From NCBI RefSeq assembly GCF_000758685.1, contig NZ_CP009286.1, forward strand, positions 4,901,501 to 4,965,500: a stretch of 64,000 bases of DNA, written 5' to 3'. A model generated the notes under the pieces. That model was given only the letters and a program-made list of their open reading frames with translations, had not been told where the DNA came from and made no database searches. Source of the stretch: Paenibacillus stellifer (GTDB taxonomy: Bacteria > Bacillota > Bacilli > Paenibacillales > Paenibacillaceae). This document shows positions 48,067-59,568 of this stretch, one piece after another. Every line of letters begins with the position of its first letter. Within the stretch, counting starts at the first letter, position 1. The translations under genes and the position numbers were made by a program.

Positions 48067-49248
48067 TTACTTAAAATCGATGATCTCCGTAACCGGCAGG
48101 CTCTGATCTCCCGAGAACGTAACGCCAAGCCGTGTGCCGGAAGGATTCCAGCTAAGCGGATAGGTCGGATAATAGCCCGGTCCCACCAGCGATACTTTGC
48201 CTGAAGCTGTGTCAAGGACATACACGCCGTTCATTCCGCTGGTCTCCTCCGTATATACGGCGAATGCCAGCTTGGAGGAATCCGGCGACCAGGCGGTATA
48301 CGTAACGGTGTCGCCTTTGGCCATCAGGGTGCCCTTCGGGCTTCCGGCGGGATCAAAGAGCCGCAGCTCGGTTCCGGACAACCCCGTCGAGGTCCGTAAA
48401 GTGACAGCGATCCACTTCCGGTCAGGCGATATATCGAAGCGGTCTACTTGTTTCAGCAATGAGACCGGCTTCGTCTCTTTGGGATCGAATGATTTCAGTG
48501 TCCGGTTGTTGTCGGTGTAATAGATCCGTCCCTGCGCCGCTCCGAATTGCCCGAACGCCTCGACCTCCAGATCGTTCAGCTGCAGCGTGGAGACCGTGCC
48601 GTCTGTCTGGATGGAAAGAAGCTCTCCCCGGCCTTCCTTGGAACCCGGCGCCAAAATATAAGTATCGTTGTCCATCCAGCTTCCCGTCTCCAGATACGTC
48701 GGCCCTTTGATTTCCCTCTTCTCGCCGGTTTGCCGGTTCTTGATCCAGTTGCGGGCCGTGTACTTGTCCTGCCACTCCTGGATAAAGCTGAATGCTCCGT
48801 CCGGGGAAATTTCCTCCTTGGCCACTCTCCCGGCGGCAGTCTCTTCGTTCTTGCCCTCGCCGGATTTAACTCCCGTGGTCACATCATAGGTGGAGGACAG
48901 ATAGGCGAATTCCGGCTCTTGTGTCTCCGTACCGGGCTTGACCAGTTCCGTGGTCGTAATCTGGACGAGATCGTCCGACTTCCAATGGTCGAGGGAGACG
49001 CTTTCGAGCCGGTGAATGCGCGCAATCGCGATATCCTGGCTGGCCTGGTCGGCAGGTCCCTTCACTATGGTCAGCTTCCGGCCGTCGCCGGACGCAGCTC
49101 CCGATCCGGCGCTGGCTGTGGCTTGGCTGCCGTTATCTGAATGGACCGGCGTTACCTTCGCGCCGGAGGGCTGGCACGCGGTTAGTCCGGCGACCAGCGC
49201 GGAGGCGGCGATCAGCTTCATGATTATTCTTTGGCTTCTTGTGTTCAT
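48067..49248 (-). CDS. Lipoprotein with TolB/WD40-like beta-propeller
   Basis: 393 residues. Lipoprotein signal with LTACQPS. The mature part has repeated propeller blades such as FDISPDRKWIAVTLRTS, YTAWSPDSSKLAFAVYTEE and YPLSWNPSGTRLGVTFSG, each with the SPD motif of TolB-type blades. About five to six blades fit. It lies between an OmpR-type two-component system and the stalk-domain protein on the same strand, so it may take part in cell envelope monitoring. No catalytic motif. Confidence 0.82.
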   Translation of the reverse strand: MNTRSQRIIMKLIAASALVAGLTACQPSGAKVTPVHSDNGSQATASAGSGAASGDGRKLTIVKGPADQASQDIAIARIHRLESVSLDHWKSDDLVQITTTELVKPGTETQEPEFAYLSSTYDVTTGVKSGEGKNEETAAGRVAKEEISPDGAFSFIQEWQDKYTARNWIKNRQTGEKREIKGPTYLETGSWMDNDTYILAPGSKEGRGELLSIQTDGTVSTLQLNDLEVEAFGQFGAAQGRIYYTDNNRTLKSFDPKETKPVSLLKQVDRFDISPDRKWIAVTLRTSTGLSGTELRLFDPAGSPKGTLMAKGDTVTYTAWSPDSSKLAFAVYTEETSGMNGVYVLDTASGKVSLVGPGYYPTYPLSWNPSGTRLGVTFSGDQSLPVTEIIDFK

Positions 49249-49366
49249 TACAGGTCCCTCCTAATGCAGTAGTTGTTCAAGCTGCTTCCCTGTTCGAATT
49301 CAGTATAGAGCCGCAATATCTCCAATACATATCCGGCTTGTATCTAACTTGTAAACAAATGTATGC

Positions 49367-49401
49367 CAAAAGCCCAGGCTGCCGTATACAGTCCTGGGCT
49401 T
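49367..49401 (-). terminator. Terminator after the histidine kinase gene
   Basis: AAGCCCAGG (49370-49378) pairs with CCTGGGCTT (49393-49401), followed by TTTTGG on the minus strand, just after the kinase stop. Confidence 0.7.
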
Positions 49402-49403
49402 GC

Positions 49404-50969
49404 TTAATGCTCGGGGTCATCTTCCCGGACCTCTTCCGCACCGGGCTTTCCCTGCCGTACATCCCTCTTCCCCTGCTGCGCATCCGGCTTCCCGGCGGGA
49501 AGCGTAAGGACAAATCTGGAGCCTTCCGTGCCCGTCTCGGCCAGGTATACGCTCCCGTTCTGCTTGTCGGCCAGGCTGCGAACCAGGGGCAGCCCCAGCC
49601 CCGAACCGCCCGTCTCCCGTGATCTGTCGGCGCTCACCGTATAGAAAGGATCGAAAATCCGCTCCTTCGCCGAATCCGGAATGCCGATTCCCGTATCGGT
49701 CACCTCAATCTTCATTCGGGTCTCCCCTTCCAGACCGTCCTCCAGCATATTGGAGACCGTAACCGAGCCGCCGGGTCTGTTGTATTTGACCGCATTATCC
49801 AGCAGGTTCAGCAGCATATGCATCATATGCTCCGGGTCCGCCCAGACCGTTCCCTCGGTCAGCCGGGAAATCAGGCTGATCCGCCGGCTGGCCGCTTTTC
49901 CCTCCAGCCGGCTCACCGCCTCCTCAAGCAGCGGCTTAAGCTGCACCGTCTCCGCATGGGTTTCGAAGTCGTAAATATCCATCGCGGAGAGCTGCAGCGC
50001 CTTCTCGACAAGCCCGTACAGCCGTTCCGCATCCCTGCGGATCTGCATCCGGGCTTCGCCGAGCAGCGCCGGGTCGTCCTGATACATCTCCAGCAGATCG
50101 GCGTATGCCATAATGGAGGTCAGCGGTGTCTTCAGCTCATGGCTGATGTTGCCGATGAACTGCTTCTGCTGCTGCTCCAGCTCCTGGAGCCTGACGATGG
50201 CCGCCAGCAGCTTCTGCTTCTCATCCGTCAGCAGATTGACCGAAGACTCCACGCTTCCGCTCATTTCATAGATGCCCTGCGCCAGCTCGCCAAGCTCGTC
50301 CCGGCGGCGCACCGTCGGTTCCTTCAAATACCGGCCCTGCCCGATCCGCCGGGCGGCCTCGTTCAGCCTTCCGATCACGTTCACCTGGCGCCAGACGTAG
50401 AGATACCCGAGGAGAAAGCCGGATGCCAGCACCGCGGCTCCGATTCCGAGGAACAGGTTCTGGATTCGCCTGTAGAATGCATGCTGCTCCGCCAGGGAAG
50501 CGTGAAACTGCAGCGTTCCCAGAAACTGATCCGCATTATACAGCGGAGCCAGATACAGAATCTGATCGCCTTCCGTAATATAGACGGATTGCTTATTGGA
50601 GGTGTAAGCCAGAGCATCCTTAACGTCGGCCTGCGGCTGGAACGGAAGCGAGGTTCCGGCAAAGGCGCCCTCCGCGTCATACAGCGTCACGGCCATCCCG
50701 CTCTGCTCGCTCAAGTCCACCGCGAGCTTCTGCCCGTTCCGCTCCATGAAAGCCGCCGGCTCCACAGGCTCGCCGGTCAGAAATTGCTGCCGCACCCGCA
50801 GATTGGCGGCATCGGCCTGATGGGCGAAGGACTGTTCGAGGCGGCTTTGCTGGTCATCCCGTATGCCAGCCAGCACCAGCACACTGAGCAGGACCAGTAC
50901 AAAAGCAAGGAGCAGGGCGAGCAGCAGCGCCAGCTTCCCTTTTAATCCGATGCGAAACATTCTCTTCAT
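49404..50969 (-). CDS. OmpR-system sensor histidine kinase
   Basis: 521 residues. Membrane helices near 10-32 and 170-190 around a 135-residue extracytoplasmic domain, HAMP (NVIGRLNEAARRIGQGRYLKEP), HisKA FIGNISHELKTPLTSIMAYADL, and HATPase with NLLDNAVKYN, DTGIGIPDSAKERIF and GGSGLGLPLVRSLADK. ATG overlaps the regulator stop (ATGA). Signal unknown; the downstream propeller lipoprotein might be its target or partner. Confidence 0.94.
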   Translation of the reverse strand: MKRMFRIGLKGKLALLLALLLAFVLVLLSVLVLAGIRDDQQSRLEQSFAHQADAANLRVRQQFLTGEPVEPAAFMERNGQKLAVDLSEQSGMAVTLYDAEGAFAGTSLPFQPQADVKDALAYTSNKQSVYITEGDQILYLAPLYNADQFLGTLQFHASLAEQHAFYRRIQNLFLGIGAAVLASGFLLGYLYVWRQVNVIGRLNEAARRIGQGRYLKEPTVRRRDELGELAQGIYEMSGSVESSVNLLTDEKQKLLAAIVRLQELEQQQKQFIGNISHELKTPLTSIMAYADLLEMYQDDPALLGEARMQIRRDAERLYGLVEKALQLSAMDIYDFETHAETVQLKPLLEEAVSRLEGKAASRRISLISRLTEGTVWADPEHMMHMLLNLLDNAVKYNRPGGSVTVSNMLEDGLEGETRMKIEVTDTGIGIPDSAKERIFDPFYTVSADRSRETGGSGLGLPLVRSLADKQNGSVYLAETGTEGSRFVLTLPAGKPDAQQGKRDVRQGKPGAEEVREDDPEH

Positions 50970-51658
50970 GTCTGCTTCCTTGTGGCCTTATAGCCGATCC
51001 CGTACACCGTCTGAATCAAACCCTGCATGTCCCCGAGCTTCTTGCGCAGCCGCTGCACATGAATATCCACCGTACGGGTCCCGCCCGCAAAGTCGATATC
51101 CCATACCTGATCCAGCAGCGCCTCCCGGGAATAGACACGCTCAGGATTTCGTACGAGCAGCGCCAGCAGATCGAACTCCTTGGGCGTCAGCTCCAGCGCT
51201 TCTCCATGCAGCAGGACCGTCCGGCTGTAATTTTCTATCGTTAAATCGCCCGCCTGAAGCACGTCCTCTGCAGGCGCAGGTGCGGCTGTTTCCGCTCCCC
51301 GCCGGCGGGACAGCGCCTTGACCCGGGCCATAATTTCACGCATATCGAAGGGCTTGGTCATGTAATCATCGGCTCCAAGCTCAAGCCCCAGCACCTTGTC
51401 CACAATATCGTCCTTGACCGTCAGCAGCAGAATGGCCGGCTTGCGCTCCCTGCCTTCCAGCCTGCGGCATACCTCGTACCCATTCAGTTTGGGCATCATG
51501 ACATCAAGCACCATAACATCCGGCTGAAAAGACTCCACCCGCTCCAGCGCCTCCTCGCCGTTGCCCGCCGTTTGCACGGTATAGCCCTCTCTCTGAAGCG
51601 CATAGGACACCGCCCCTGCGATGCTGGCTTCGTCGTCGACGACAAGCACTTTTACCAT
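50966..51658 (-). CDS. OmpR/PhoB family response regulator
   Basis: 230 residues. REC domain with VLVVDDEASIAGAVSYALQ, phospho-Asp in VMVLDVMMPKLNGYEV and Lys in YMTKPFDMREI; a proline/alanine linker; winged helix with LELTPKEFDLLALLVRNPERVYSREALLDQVW and RTVDIHVQRLRKKLG. Overlaps the kinase gene by 4 bases. First gene of this unit. Confidence 0.95.
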   Translation of the reverse strand: MVKVLVVDDEASIAGAVSYALQREGYTVQTAGNGEEALERVESFQPDVMVLDVMMPKLNGYEVCRRLEGRERKPAILLLTVKDDIVDKVLGLELGADDYMTKPFDMREIMARVKALSRRRGAETAAPAPAEDVLQAGDLTIENYSRTVLLHGEALELTPKEFDLLALLVRNPERVYSREALLDQVWDIDFAGGTRTVDIHVQRLRKKLGDMQGLIQTVYGIGYKATRKQT

Positions 51659-51817
51659 CAGTCTCCGGCCCCTTTGTTCATTATTGCCTTATACCCGGCT
51701 GCACCTTAACCCTAGTGGATGGATGAAGGTCTGTCAATCGGGCCGCTTGGTCCAAGGTTATCCTGATTTACGAAAGCTATACAGAACGGCTGGGGGCGAT
51801 CCGGATATCCGCATGTA

Positions 51818-51846
51818 AAAAAGAACAACCCGGCGCGGGTTGTTCT
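51818..51846 (-). terminator. Terminator of the flavoenzyme gene
   Basis: GAACAACCCG/CGGGTTGTTC, loop of three, followed on the minus strand by TTTTTT. A TTCAC-rich low-complexity tract (51846-51880) lies between the stem and the gene end. Confidence 0.88.
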
Positions 51847-51902
51847 TCACTTCACTTCACTCCATTTCACTTCACTTCTCTTCGCTTTCAGCAGCGTGCC
51901 TG

Positions 51903-53840
51903 TTAAATGACTCTCGCAACTTCATGAGCTTCAGCAACGGCATTCAAAGCTCTGCGGGCACGCAGCGCATCTCCGATTACATGGCATGGAATATGGTGGT
52001 CTTCACAGTACGCATTGATGGTCTCAAAATTACGCGATCTCGCACCGATGGCTACCACGACGGAATCGCATGGATACTCTGCAATCTGTCCCTTGCTCTC
52101 GATAACTACCCCATGCTCCTTGATCTCCACGCATTTGGCATCTGTCAGTATTTGTGCGCCGGAAGCGTTCAGATTCTCCATTACACAGATCGAGCGCAAA
52201 TCCCCCAAATCCTTGGCTACCCGATCCAGCATTTCGACTACAGTTATTTCCGAAGCCTTACCATGCAAATATTCCGCGACCTCCAGGCCTACAAGCCCGC
52301 CTCCGATAATGATCACTTTGCCCGACACTTCCGACTTGCCGGCAAGCACGTCATGGGAATTCGTGACCAGCGGCAGATGACCGCCGGGGACCTTCAGCTC
52401 CATCGGGGCGGCGCCTACCGCGACAATCACTTCATCCGGCTGCAGCTCTTCCAGCACAGAGGCGGTGACAGGCGTTCCAAGTCTTACCTCGATCCCTGCT
52501 CTGACCACCTGTTCCCCACGGGACAAGGCCGCCTCTTTCATCTCTTCTTTTCTCGGAGCCTCGCCGGCAAGCGCGAACTGTCCGCCGAGCGTCGCCCCGG
52601 CTTCGCATACAATGGGATGATGACCTCTGTGTTTCAGGATCATGGCTGCTTCCAGACCGGCGATTCCGCCTCCTGCAACGACGACCTTCTTCGGATGATC
52701 CGTTGCCGATAACCGATATTTCGCTTCTCTTCCCAGTGCCGGATTTCTCAAGCAGGTAATGAAGGGCATCTCGCTTGATACAAATCCGTCATAACAGCCC
52801 TGATTGCATGCGACGCACTGGACGATATCTTCCGTCTGTCCCGCCTGGGCCTTGTTGCAGAACTCGGGGTCCGCGAGCTGGGCGCGGCCGATGACGACCA
52901 TATCCGCCTTGCCATCAGCCAGAATCTCTTCGGCCTGGGCCGGGGCGTTGATCCGTCCCACCGCCACGGTCAGCATTCCAGTCTCCTTCCGGATTCTGGA
53001 GGCGTTGTCAACATTGAAGCCTCTCGGAAGGTCGATCGGTGGAACCTCGTACTTGATGGCCGCGGAGGAGAAGTTGCCGCGCGACACGTCCAGCACATCT
53101 ACTCCGGCATCCTTGGCCATGCCGCAGAACTCGATCACTTCCTCTATGGTCAAGCCGCCCTCCAAATAATCGTCATGCGCGTCAATTCGCATAAAGAGCG
53201 GCATTTCATCCGGAATATTACGGCGTATAGCCTCGATACATTCGATGAGGAAACGGGCCCGGTTCTTCAAATCTCCGCCGTATTCATCCGTTCTGCGGTT
53301 GAAGAAAGGACTTAGAAAGGAATGAGGCGTGTAATTATGGCCGGCATGAAATTCAATGGTGTCAAATCCCGCTTCCACCGCCCGTTTGGCGCCCTCCCCG
53401 AATGCCTTAGCCGCTTCTTTCAGCGTAGAAATCTCCGCTCCGGGAATCGTATGCTCTGTTCCCTGGACGGGTACGGGACTTGGAATAATAATCATCTGCT
53501 CGGGGTCGCTGGCCACCGCCAGTCCTCCAAGCCATAGCTGAATCCCCGCTTTGCCTCCCGCTTCGTGAATCGCATCCGTAAGCCGCTTTAGTCCGGGAAT
53601 ATATTTGTCATCGGAAATGGCAAGGAAGTTCTTGGGGGAAGCAGGTCCATAAACGGAGCATACCTCGGTAAAATTCAATCCGCAGCCTCCCTCGGCCCGG
53701 GCTGTCTGATAATCAATGAGCTGCTGTGTGACGTAACGATCCTCGCTAGGCATCTTTGTTCCCATTGCGGGAAGTATAACCCGGTTCTTCAACTCCAAAC
53801 CTCTGATCCGAATAGGGCTGAACAAAGTAGTAAACGCCAT
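51903..53840 (-). CDS. Fe-S flavoenzyme of the 2,4-dienoyl-CoA reductase/enoate reductase type
   Basis: 645 residues from the ATG at 53840 (GGAGGAG upstream). N-terminal old-yellow-enzyme barrel (FSPIRIRGLELKNRVILPAMGTKM, EFHAGHNYTPHSFLSPFFNRRTDEYGG), a 4Fe-4S cluster motif with cysteines in CVACNQGCYDG and TCLRNP, then two nucleotide-binding folds (VVVAGGGIAGLEAAMIL for FAD, VIIIGGGLVGLEVAEYL for NAD(P)H). Such enzymes reduce unsaturated acyl-CoA or enoates. Upstream TetR gene and operator suggest induction by a substrate. The exact substrate is open. Confidence 0.92.
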   Translation of the reverse strand: MAFTTLFSPIRIRGLELKNRVILPAMGTKMPSEDRYVTQQLIDYQTARAEGGCGLNFTEVCSVYGPASPKNFLAISDDKYIPGLKRLTDAIHEAGGKAGIQLWLGGLAVASDPEQMIIIPSPVPVQGTEHTIPGAEISTLKEAAKAFGEGAKRAVEAGFDTIEFHAGHNYTPHSFLSPFFNRRTDEYGGDLKNRARFLIECIEAIRRNIPDEMPLFMRIDAHDDYLEGGLTIEEVIEFCGMAKDAGVDVLDVSRGNFSSAAIKYEVPPIDLPRGFNVDNASRIRKETGMLTVAVGRINAPAQAEEILADGKADMVVIGRAQLADPEFCNKAQAGQTEDIVQCVACNQGCYDGFVSSEMPFITCLRNPALGREAKYRLSATDHPKKVVVAGGGIAGLEAAMILKHRGHHPIVCEAGATLGGQFALAGEAPRKEEMKEAALSRGEQVVRAGIEVRLGTPVTASVLEELQPDEVIVAVGAAPMELKVPGGHLPLVTNSHDVLAGKSEVSGKVIIIGGGLVGLEVAEYLHGKASEITVVEMLDRVAKDLGDLRSICVMENLNASGAQILTDAKCVEIKEHGVVIESKGQIAEYPCDSVVVAIGARSRNFETINAYCEDHHIPCHVIGDALRARRALNAVAEAHEVARVI

Positions 53841-53938
53841 ATGAATTCTCCTCCGCGTTATCGCGTTATTTTGCCATGCAAGCACGAAGATTGTTCATTA
53901 ATTCACAAATCAACCCTCACCGGCTTGCCTGTACGATA

Positions 53939-53981
53939 ACTATATCGGAGAACCAAAATTAAAACAATATGTTTGAAACAT
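53939..53981 (-). promoter_or_regulatory. Promoter of the flavoenzyme gene with TetR-type palindrome
   Basis: Minus strand TTGTTT (53962-53967), 17 bases, TATAGT (53939-53944). ATGTTTGAAACAT (53969-53981), palindromic around its centre, abuts the -35 box, and a further ATGTTTGAAC follows it. The TetR gene just upstream is the likely binder. Confidence 0.6.
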
Positions 53982-54019
53982 AATGTTTGAACAATTCAGC
54001 AACTTAAGGTCTTAAGGAA

Positions 54020-54604
54020 TTAAACCGACTGCAAAGCTCTAATCAGCAGTTTAAGATACTCCATTCTTGCCTCTTTCTGCATTAAGAACGTGCTGTCCAT
54101 TTCGGCAATTCCTTCATATTCCGTGGGGTAATTGATGGATGAGGTGAACATTAGGTACTTGTAATTATGGCTGGTCTCATCACCCGTTATAAGATTCCGC
54201 AGCAATTGCTTCAGGCGCTCCCCGATTTCCGCAGATAGCCTGATAATTCTCCCGGAGGTCGCATCCTCCCCGGCTATTTTCATCGAATGCGCATGGATGA
54301 CCATATTGCCGGGAAAACGCAATGAATACTCCATAATCTCATTGGCGGCCAACAGCAGCTTCTCTTCATCGCCGTATTCTTCGCTCTTCAATATGTCCAG
54401 CACGGTCATGGTGTTCTCAATGTAGAACTCTTTAACCAGCCTCACCATCTCGTCCTTTGTCCGAAAATAGTAATTAATGGCGCCCACATTCACGTTCGCT
54501 TCCTTCGCTATAGCTCGAATGGAGATATCGCAAGATTTCTTTTTTCCCATTAAATATAAGGCCCGGTCCAGGATGTGTTCCTCAATATTGTTAAGCTCTC
54601 TCAT
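54020..54604 (-). CDS. TetR family transcriptional regulator
   Basis: 194 residues. Helix-turn-helix ISIRAIAKEANVNVGAINYYFRTKDEMVRLV at the N-terminus, helical ligand domain after. It is 179 bases upstream of the flavoenzyme gene in the same direction, with a palindrome between. Fatty acyl or aromatic ligands are possible. AGGTGGC-like ribosome site before the ATG. Confidence 0.93.
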   Translation of the reverse strand: MRELNNIEEHILDRALYLMGKKKSCDISIRAIAKEANVNVGAINYYFRTKDEMVRLVKEFYIENTMTVLDILKSEEYGDEEKLLLAANEIMEYSLRFPGNMVIHAHSMKIAGEDATSGRIIRLSAEIGERLKQLLRNLITGDETSHNYKYLMFTSSINYPTEYEGIAEMDSTFLMQKEARMEYLKLLIRALQSV

Positions 54605-54703
54605 ATGCCACCTCTAACTTGTTAATCTGTAAACAATGTATTAGAAAATGGCGGATTGCGCAAACCCTTTCCTGAACTGCAGCGCTGTATACAGTCCCTA
54701 GGC

Positions 54704-54749
54704 AAAACAAAACCTCCCGGCTAGGCCTGTTGAAAGCCCTCGGGAGGTT
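54704..54749 (-). terminator. Terminator of yojF-bshB2
   Basis: AACCTCCCG (54711-54719) pairs with CGGGAGGTT (54741-54749); the minus strand then reads TTTTGTTTTG. Confidence 0.8.
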
Positions 54750-54793
54750 ATGGAGCACTAATCAGGCAATTACCGCTTCCTGCTGCTCATTGT

Positions 54794-55495
54794 TTAGTCG
54801 AACGTGTAGGTCCAGAACTGTTCCGTCCCGTACCGGCTCCGGGCTTGCTCATCAGTCAGCTCCTGATCGCCAGCAAGCTCCAACGCCTGATATTGCGAAC
54901 GGTGCGACTGGATCGACGCCATTTTCTTCTCAAGAAATGCGGTCACATCTACGGTCACATCCGCCTTGCCGATCATCTGCTCATGATTGTTGGCGAACGC
55001 GATGCAGTGCACCAGCGGACGCTCTGCCGCGGGGAGCCGGCCTATCGCTCTTATGACGGCGGCACCGGTTGCATCGTGATCCGGATGCACACTGTACCCT
55101 GGATAGAAGGTAATAACCAGCGACGGGGCCACTTCCTCGAGCAGCTCCATGATCATACTGTCGAGCAGCTCCCAGTCTTCGAACTCGATCATTTTGTCAT
55201 GGAGGCCAAGCATCCTCAAATCCTGGATGCCAATCGCAAGGCAGGACCCTGCCAGTTCGTCTTTGCGGATCGCTGGCAAAGTGACCCGGTTGGCGAACGG
55301 CGGGATGCCCATATTGCGCCCCATCTCCCCTAGTGTCAGACAAGCATAGGTGACTTGTGCACCGCCTTCTATGTACATAGCCAGCGTCCCTGCTGCAGTG
55401 AACGCTTCGTCATCGGGATGGGGAAACACAACCAGGATGCGTCTATGTTCAGCATGTTTCGTATTCATTACCGCCGCTTGACCCTCCGCTTTCAT
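54794..55495 (-). CDS. bshB2: Bacillithiol biosynthesis deacetylase BshB2
   Basis: 233 residues. LmbE-like zinc deacetylase: metal motif PHPDDEAF near residue 26 and HPDHDATGAAV; LTLGEMGRNMGIPPFANR typical of BshB2 (YojG). Removes acetyl from GlcNAc-malate in bacillithiol synthesis, or acts on bacillithiol conjugates. Its start overlaps the stop of YojF (TGATG), the same pair order as in B. subtilis. The first ten residues may be replaced by an internal Met, but the overlap favours the annotated start. Confidence 0.92.
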   Translation of the reverse strand: MKAEGQAAVMNTKHAEHRRILVVFPHPDDEAFTAAGTLAMYIEGGAQVTYACLTLGEMGRNMGIPPFANRVTLPAIRKDELAGSCLAIGIQDLRMLGLHDKMIEFEDWELLDSMIMELLEEVAPSLVITFYPGYSVHPDHDATGAAVIRAIGRLPAAERPLVHCIAFANNHEQMIGKADVTVDVTAFLEKKMASIQSHRSQYQALELAGDQELTDEQARSRYGTEQFWTYTFD

Positions 55496-55839
55496 CAGAA
55501 CCCCTCCCGGCTCAACTGCAAGGCTACAATTAGCTTTCCTTGACTGTCATGCCCAGCCAGAATTAATCGTTCCGCTTCATTGTCATCAACATGTGTAAGG
55601 CCTTCGGCATAAACCCAGCCCTGCTCTGTCTTTAGACCGACCCGGTATGGGCCCGTGCCCGAGATGGAGCCATGCGTATATCGGATGACCGCATTGGTAA
55701 TGAACACCGAAGCCGGGTGCCGGGTGCTGTCCAAGTGACTGGCGTAGGCGCCTGTCGTGAGTTCGAGATGTATATATAGATCCTGACCGGCGAGGTGCTC
55801 GAGCCGGAACTGGATATCTTGAGGATGTATCAGTTGCAT
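55495..55839 (-). CDS. yojF: YojF family protein (DUF1806)
   Basis: 114 residues from the ATG at 55839 with AAGGAGG upstream. Contains LEHLAGQDLYIHLELTTGAYASH, VFITNAVIRYTHGSISGTGPYRVGLKTEQGWVYAEGLTH and LILAGHDSQGKLIVALQLS, matching DUF1806. Always found beside bshB2; its role in thiol metabolism is not established. Confidence 0.92.
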   Translation of the reverse strand: MQLIHPQDIQFRLEHLAGQDLYIHLELTTGAYASHLDSTRHPASVFITNAVIRYTHGSISGTGPYRVGLKTEQGWVYAEGLTHVDDNEAERLILAGHDSQGKLIVALQLSREGF

Positions 55840-55887
55840 AGTGGCCTCCTTGTAGATTAAGAAACGCATAGTATTAGTTCATTTTAG

Positions 55888-55938
55888 CACATGAGGATCT
55901 CACATGAGGATCTCACATAATGATCTCACATGATGCCT
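55888..55938. repeat. 13-bp tandem repeat, nearly four copies
   Basis: CACATGAGGATCT at 55888 and 55901, CACATAATGATCT at 55914 and CACATGATGCCT at 55927. It lies upstream of yojF, 50 bases before its start, where a promoter would be expected. Confidence 0.8.
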
Positions 55939-56078
55939 ATTGTTCAGCCGGACAATTAGTTCGAATTCATGTCCCCCCGAGTCCTGTCAAAATTCCATGA
56001 ACAGACTTGGCGGCCGGACCCGCGTACATTAATTAGGGTCTTCCGGGCGTTTCTATTCTTTTTCTCAAAATCACAATA

Positions 56079-58694
<2,616 letters not shown>

Positions 58695-58731
58695 TCAATA
58701 TCTCTCCTAACCATTAGATTGAGAAAAACAT

Positions 58732-58760
58732 TTGACAAGAGTTTACCGGCATGGTATATT
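58732..58760 (+). promoter_or_regulatory. Strong promoter facing away from rph, inside its leader
   Basis: TTGACA (58732-58737), 17 bases, TATATT (58755-58760). Near-consensus. It points right, against rph transcription, and no open reading frame follows. Confidence 0.72.
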
Positions 58761-58813
58761 AGAAATATAAGATGAGATAATTACGTCTGTGTTAAATAAA
58801 TAGTTGCGTTCTG

Positions 58814-58842
58814 ATTATAGCATCACGTTTGTATATACGCAA
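58814..58842 (-). promoter_or_regulatory. rph promoter
   Basis: Minus strand TTGCGT (58837-58842), 17 bases, TGCTATAAT with -10 box at 58814-58819 and an extended TG. Start near 58807, giving a 113-base leader. Confidence 0.72.
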
Positions 58843-58848
58843 TATTAA

Positions 58849-58878
58849 AGAACCTGGCAGGATGCCAGGTTCTTTTTT
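58849..58878 (+). terminator. Terminator downstream of the rph-opposing promoter
   Basis: An 11-bp perfect stem with a GGA loop and T6. On the minus strand it would also stop read-through, but the T tract favours the plus direction. Confidence 0.85.
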
Positions 58879-58985
58879 GATTTTCCCTATATCGTTAGTA
58901 TCATCAAAAATCGATTGATTTGCGCTGGGGCCGGCTTCAACGCTCGCCTACCCGGTACTGCATTACGTCTGCCACCCCACTCTTC

Positions 58986-59537
58986 TTAGATCAAAGTCTT
59001 ACCTACTGACCACGCATCAGCAATGACGTCACCGACTTTTATATACTTTCTTTGATAAACATCAAAAAGCAGCGGCTTTGCCAATGAAATATCCAAATTA
59101 TTATCTACTATGCTGTCTTCATTCCAATAGGTATTTTTAACCGTACACACATAGACATTATGATTAGGCATATCAACGATTTCTACCACTTCACACTCCA
59201 TGCAGGCAGAGGCCCCATTAATCATAGGAGCACCTTTCAAATCTCCATAGAAACTCTCAAATACGCTAGATTTGTCAACTTTCGCTCCGGAAACCATCCC
59301 TACATAATCCGCTTTAGCTACCATCTCCTCGGAAAGGACATTGATACTCATGGTCCTATTGTCCTTTAGCCCTTTATTGGAGTATTGAATCTTTCCAACA
59401 CTTACCAATACAGTTTGACTATCCAGCATACCTGTGTTGGCAACCGTAATATAATTGACTTTACCATCAAACTCCGTGCCGATCACTACCAATGGTATGG
59501 GGCTGAGCGCTACCTTTGCATCAACTTTCTTCATCAC
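58986..59537 (-). CDS. Flavin reductase family protein (FMN-binding split barrel)
   Basis: 183 residues. Contains SPIPLVVIGTEFDGKVNYITVANTG and VGMVSGAKVDKSSVFESF, as in flavin-reductase-like proteins that bind FMN. GTG or ATG at the start with GGAGG upstream. It follows the lactonase gene by 31 bases on the same strand. Such proteins supply reduced flavin or carry out small-molecule reductions; no partner oxygenase is near. Base composition is more AT-rich than genes to the left. Confidence 0.88.
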   Translation of the reverse strand: MMKKVDAKVALSPIPLVVIGTEFDGKVNYITVANTGMLDSQTVLVSVGKIQYSNKGLKDNRTMSINVLSEEMVAKADYVGMVSGAKVDKSSVFESFYGDLKGAPMINGASACMECEVVEIVDMPNHNVYVCTVKNTYWNEDSIVDNNLDISLAKPLLFDVYQRKYIKVGDVIADAWSVGKTLI

Positions 59538-59568
59538 GTTCCATTACCTCCAAGAAATATTTCGCACT

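Larger units (their letters stand above)
58767..58878 (+). ncRNA. Predicted short RNA antisense to the rph leader
   Basis: From the promoter at 58732-58760, transcription would run about 112 bases and end at the stem AGAACCTGGCA/TGCCAGGTTCT (58849-58873) plus six T. The path crosses the rph promoter (58814-58842). No coding frame of note is present. RNA is predicted, not shown. Confidence 0.5.

Noticed and set aside
51846..51880. TTCAC-rich direct repeats considered as CRISPR or iterons
   Set aside because: Units of five bases without spacers; simple low-complexity tract.
58767..58878. Leader considered as an actinobacterial-type rifamycin-associated element
   Set aside because: No inverted repeat of that kind is present in the region.
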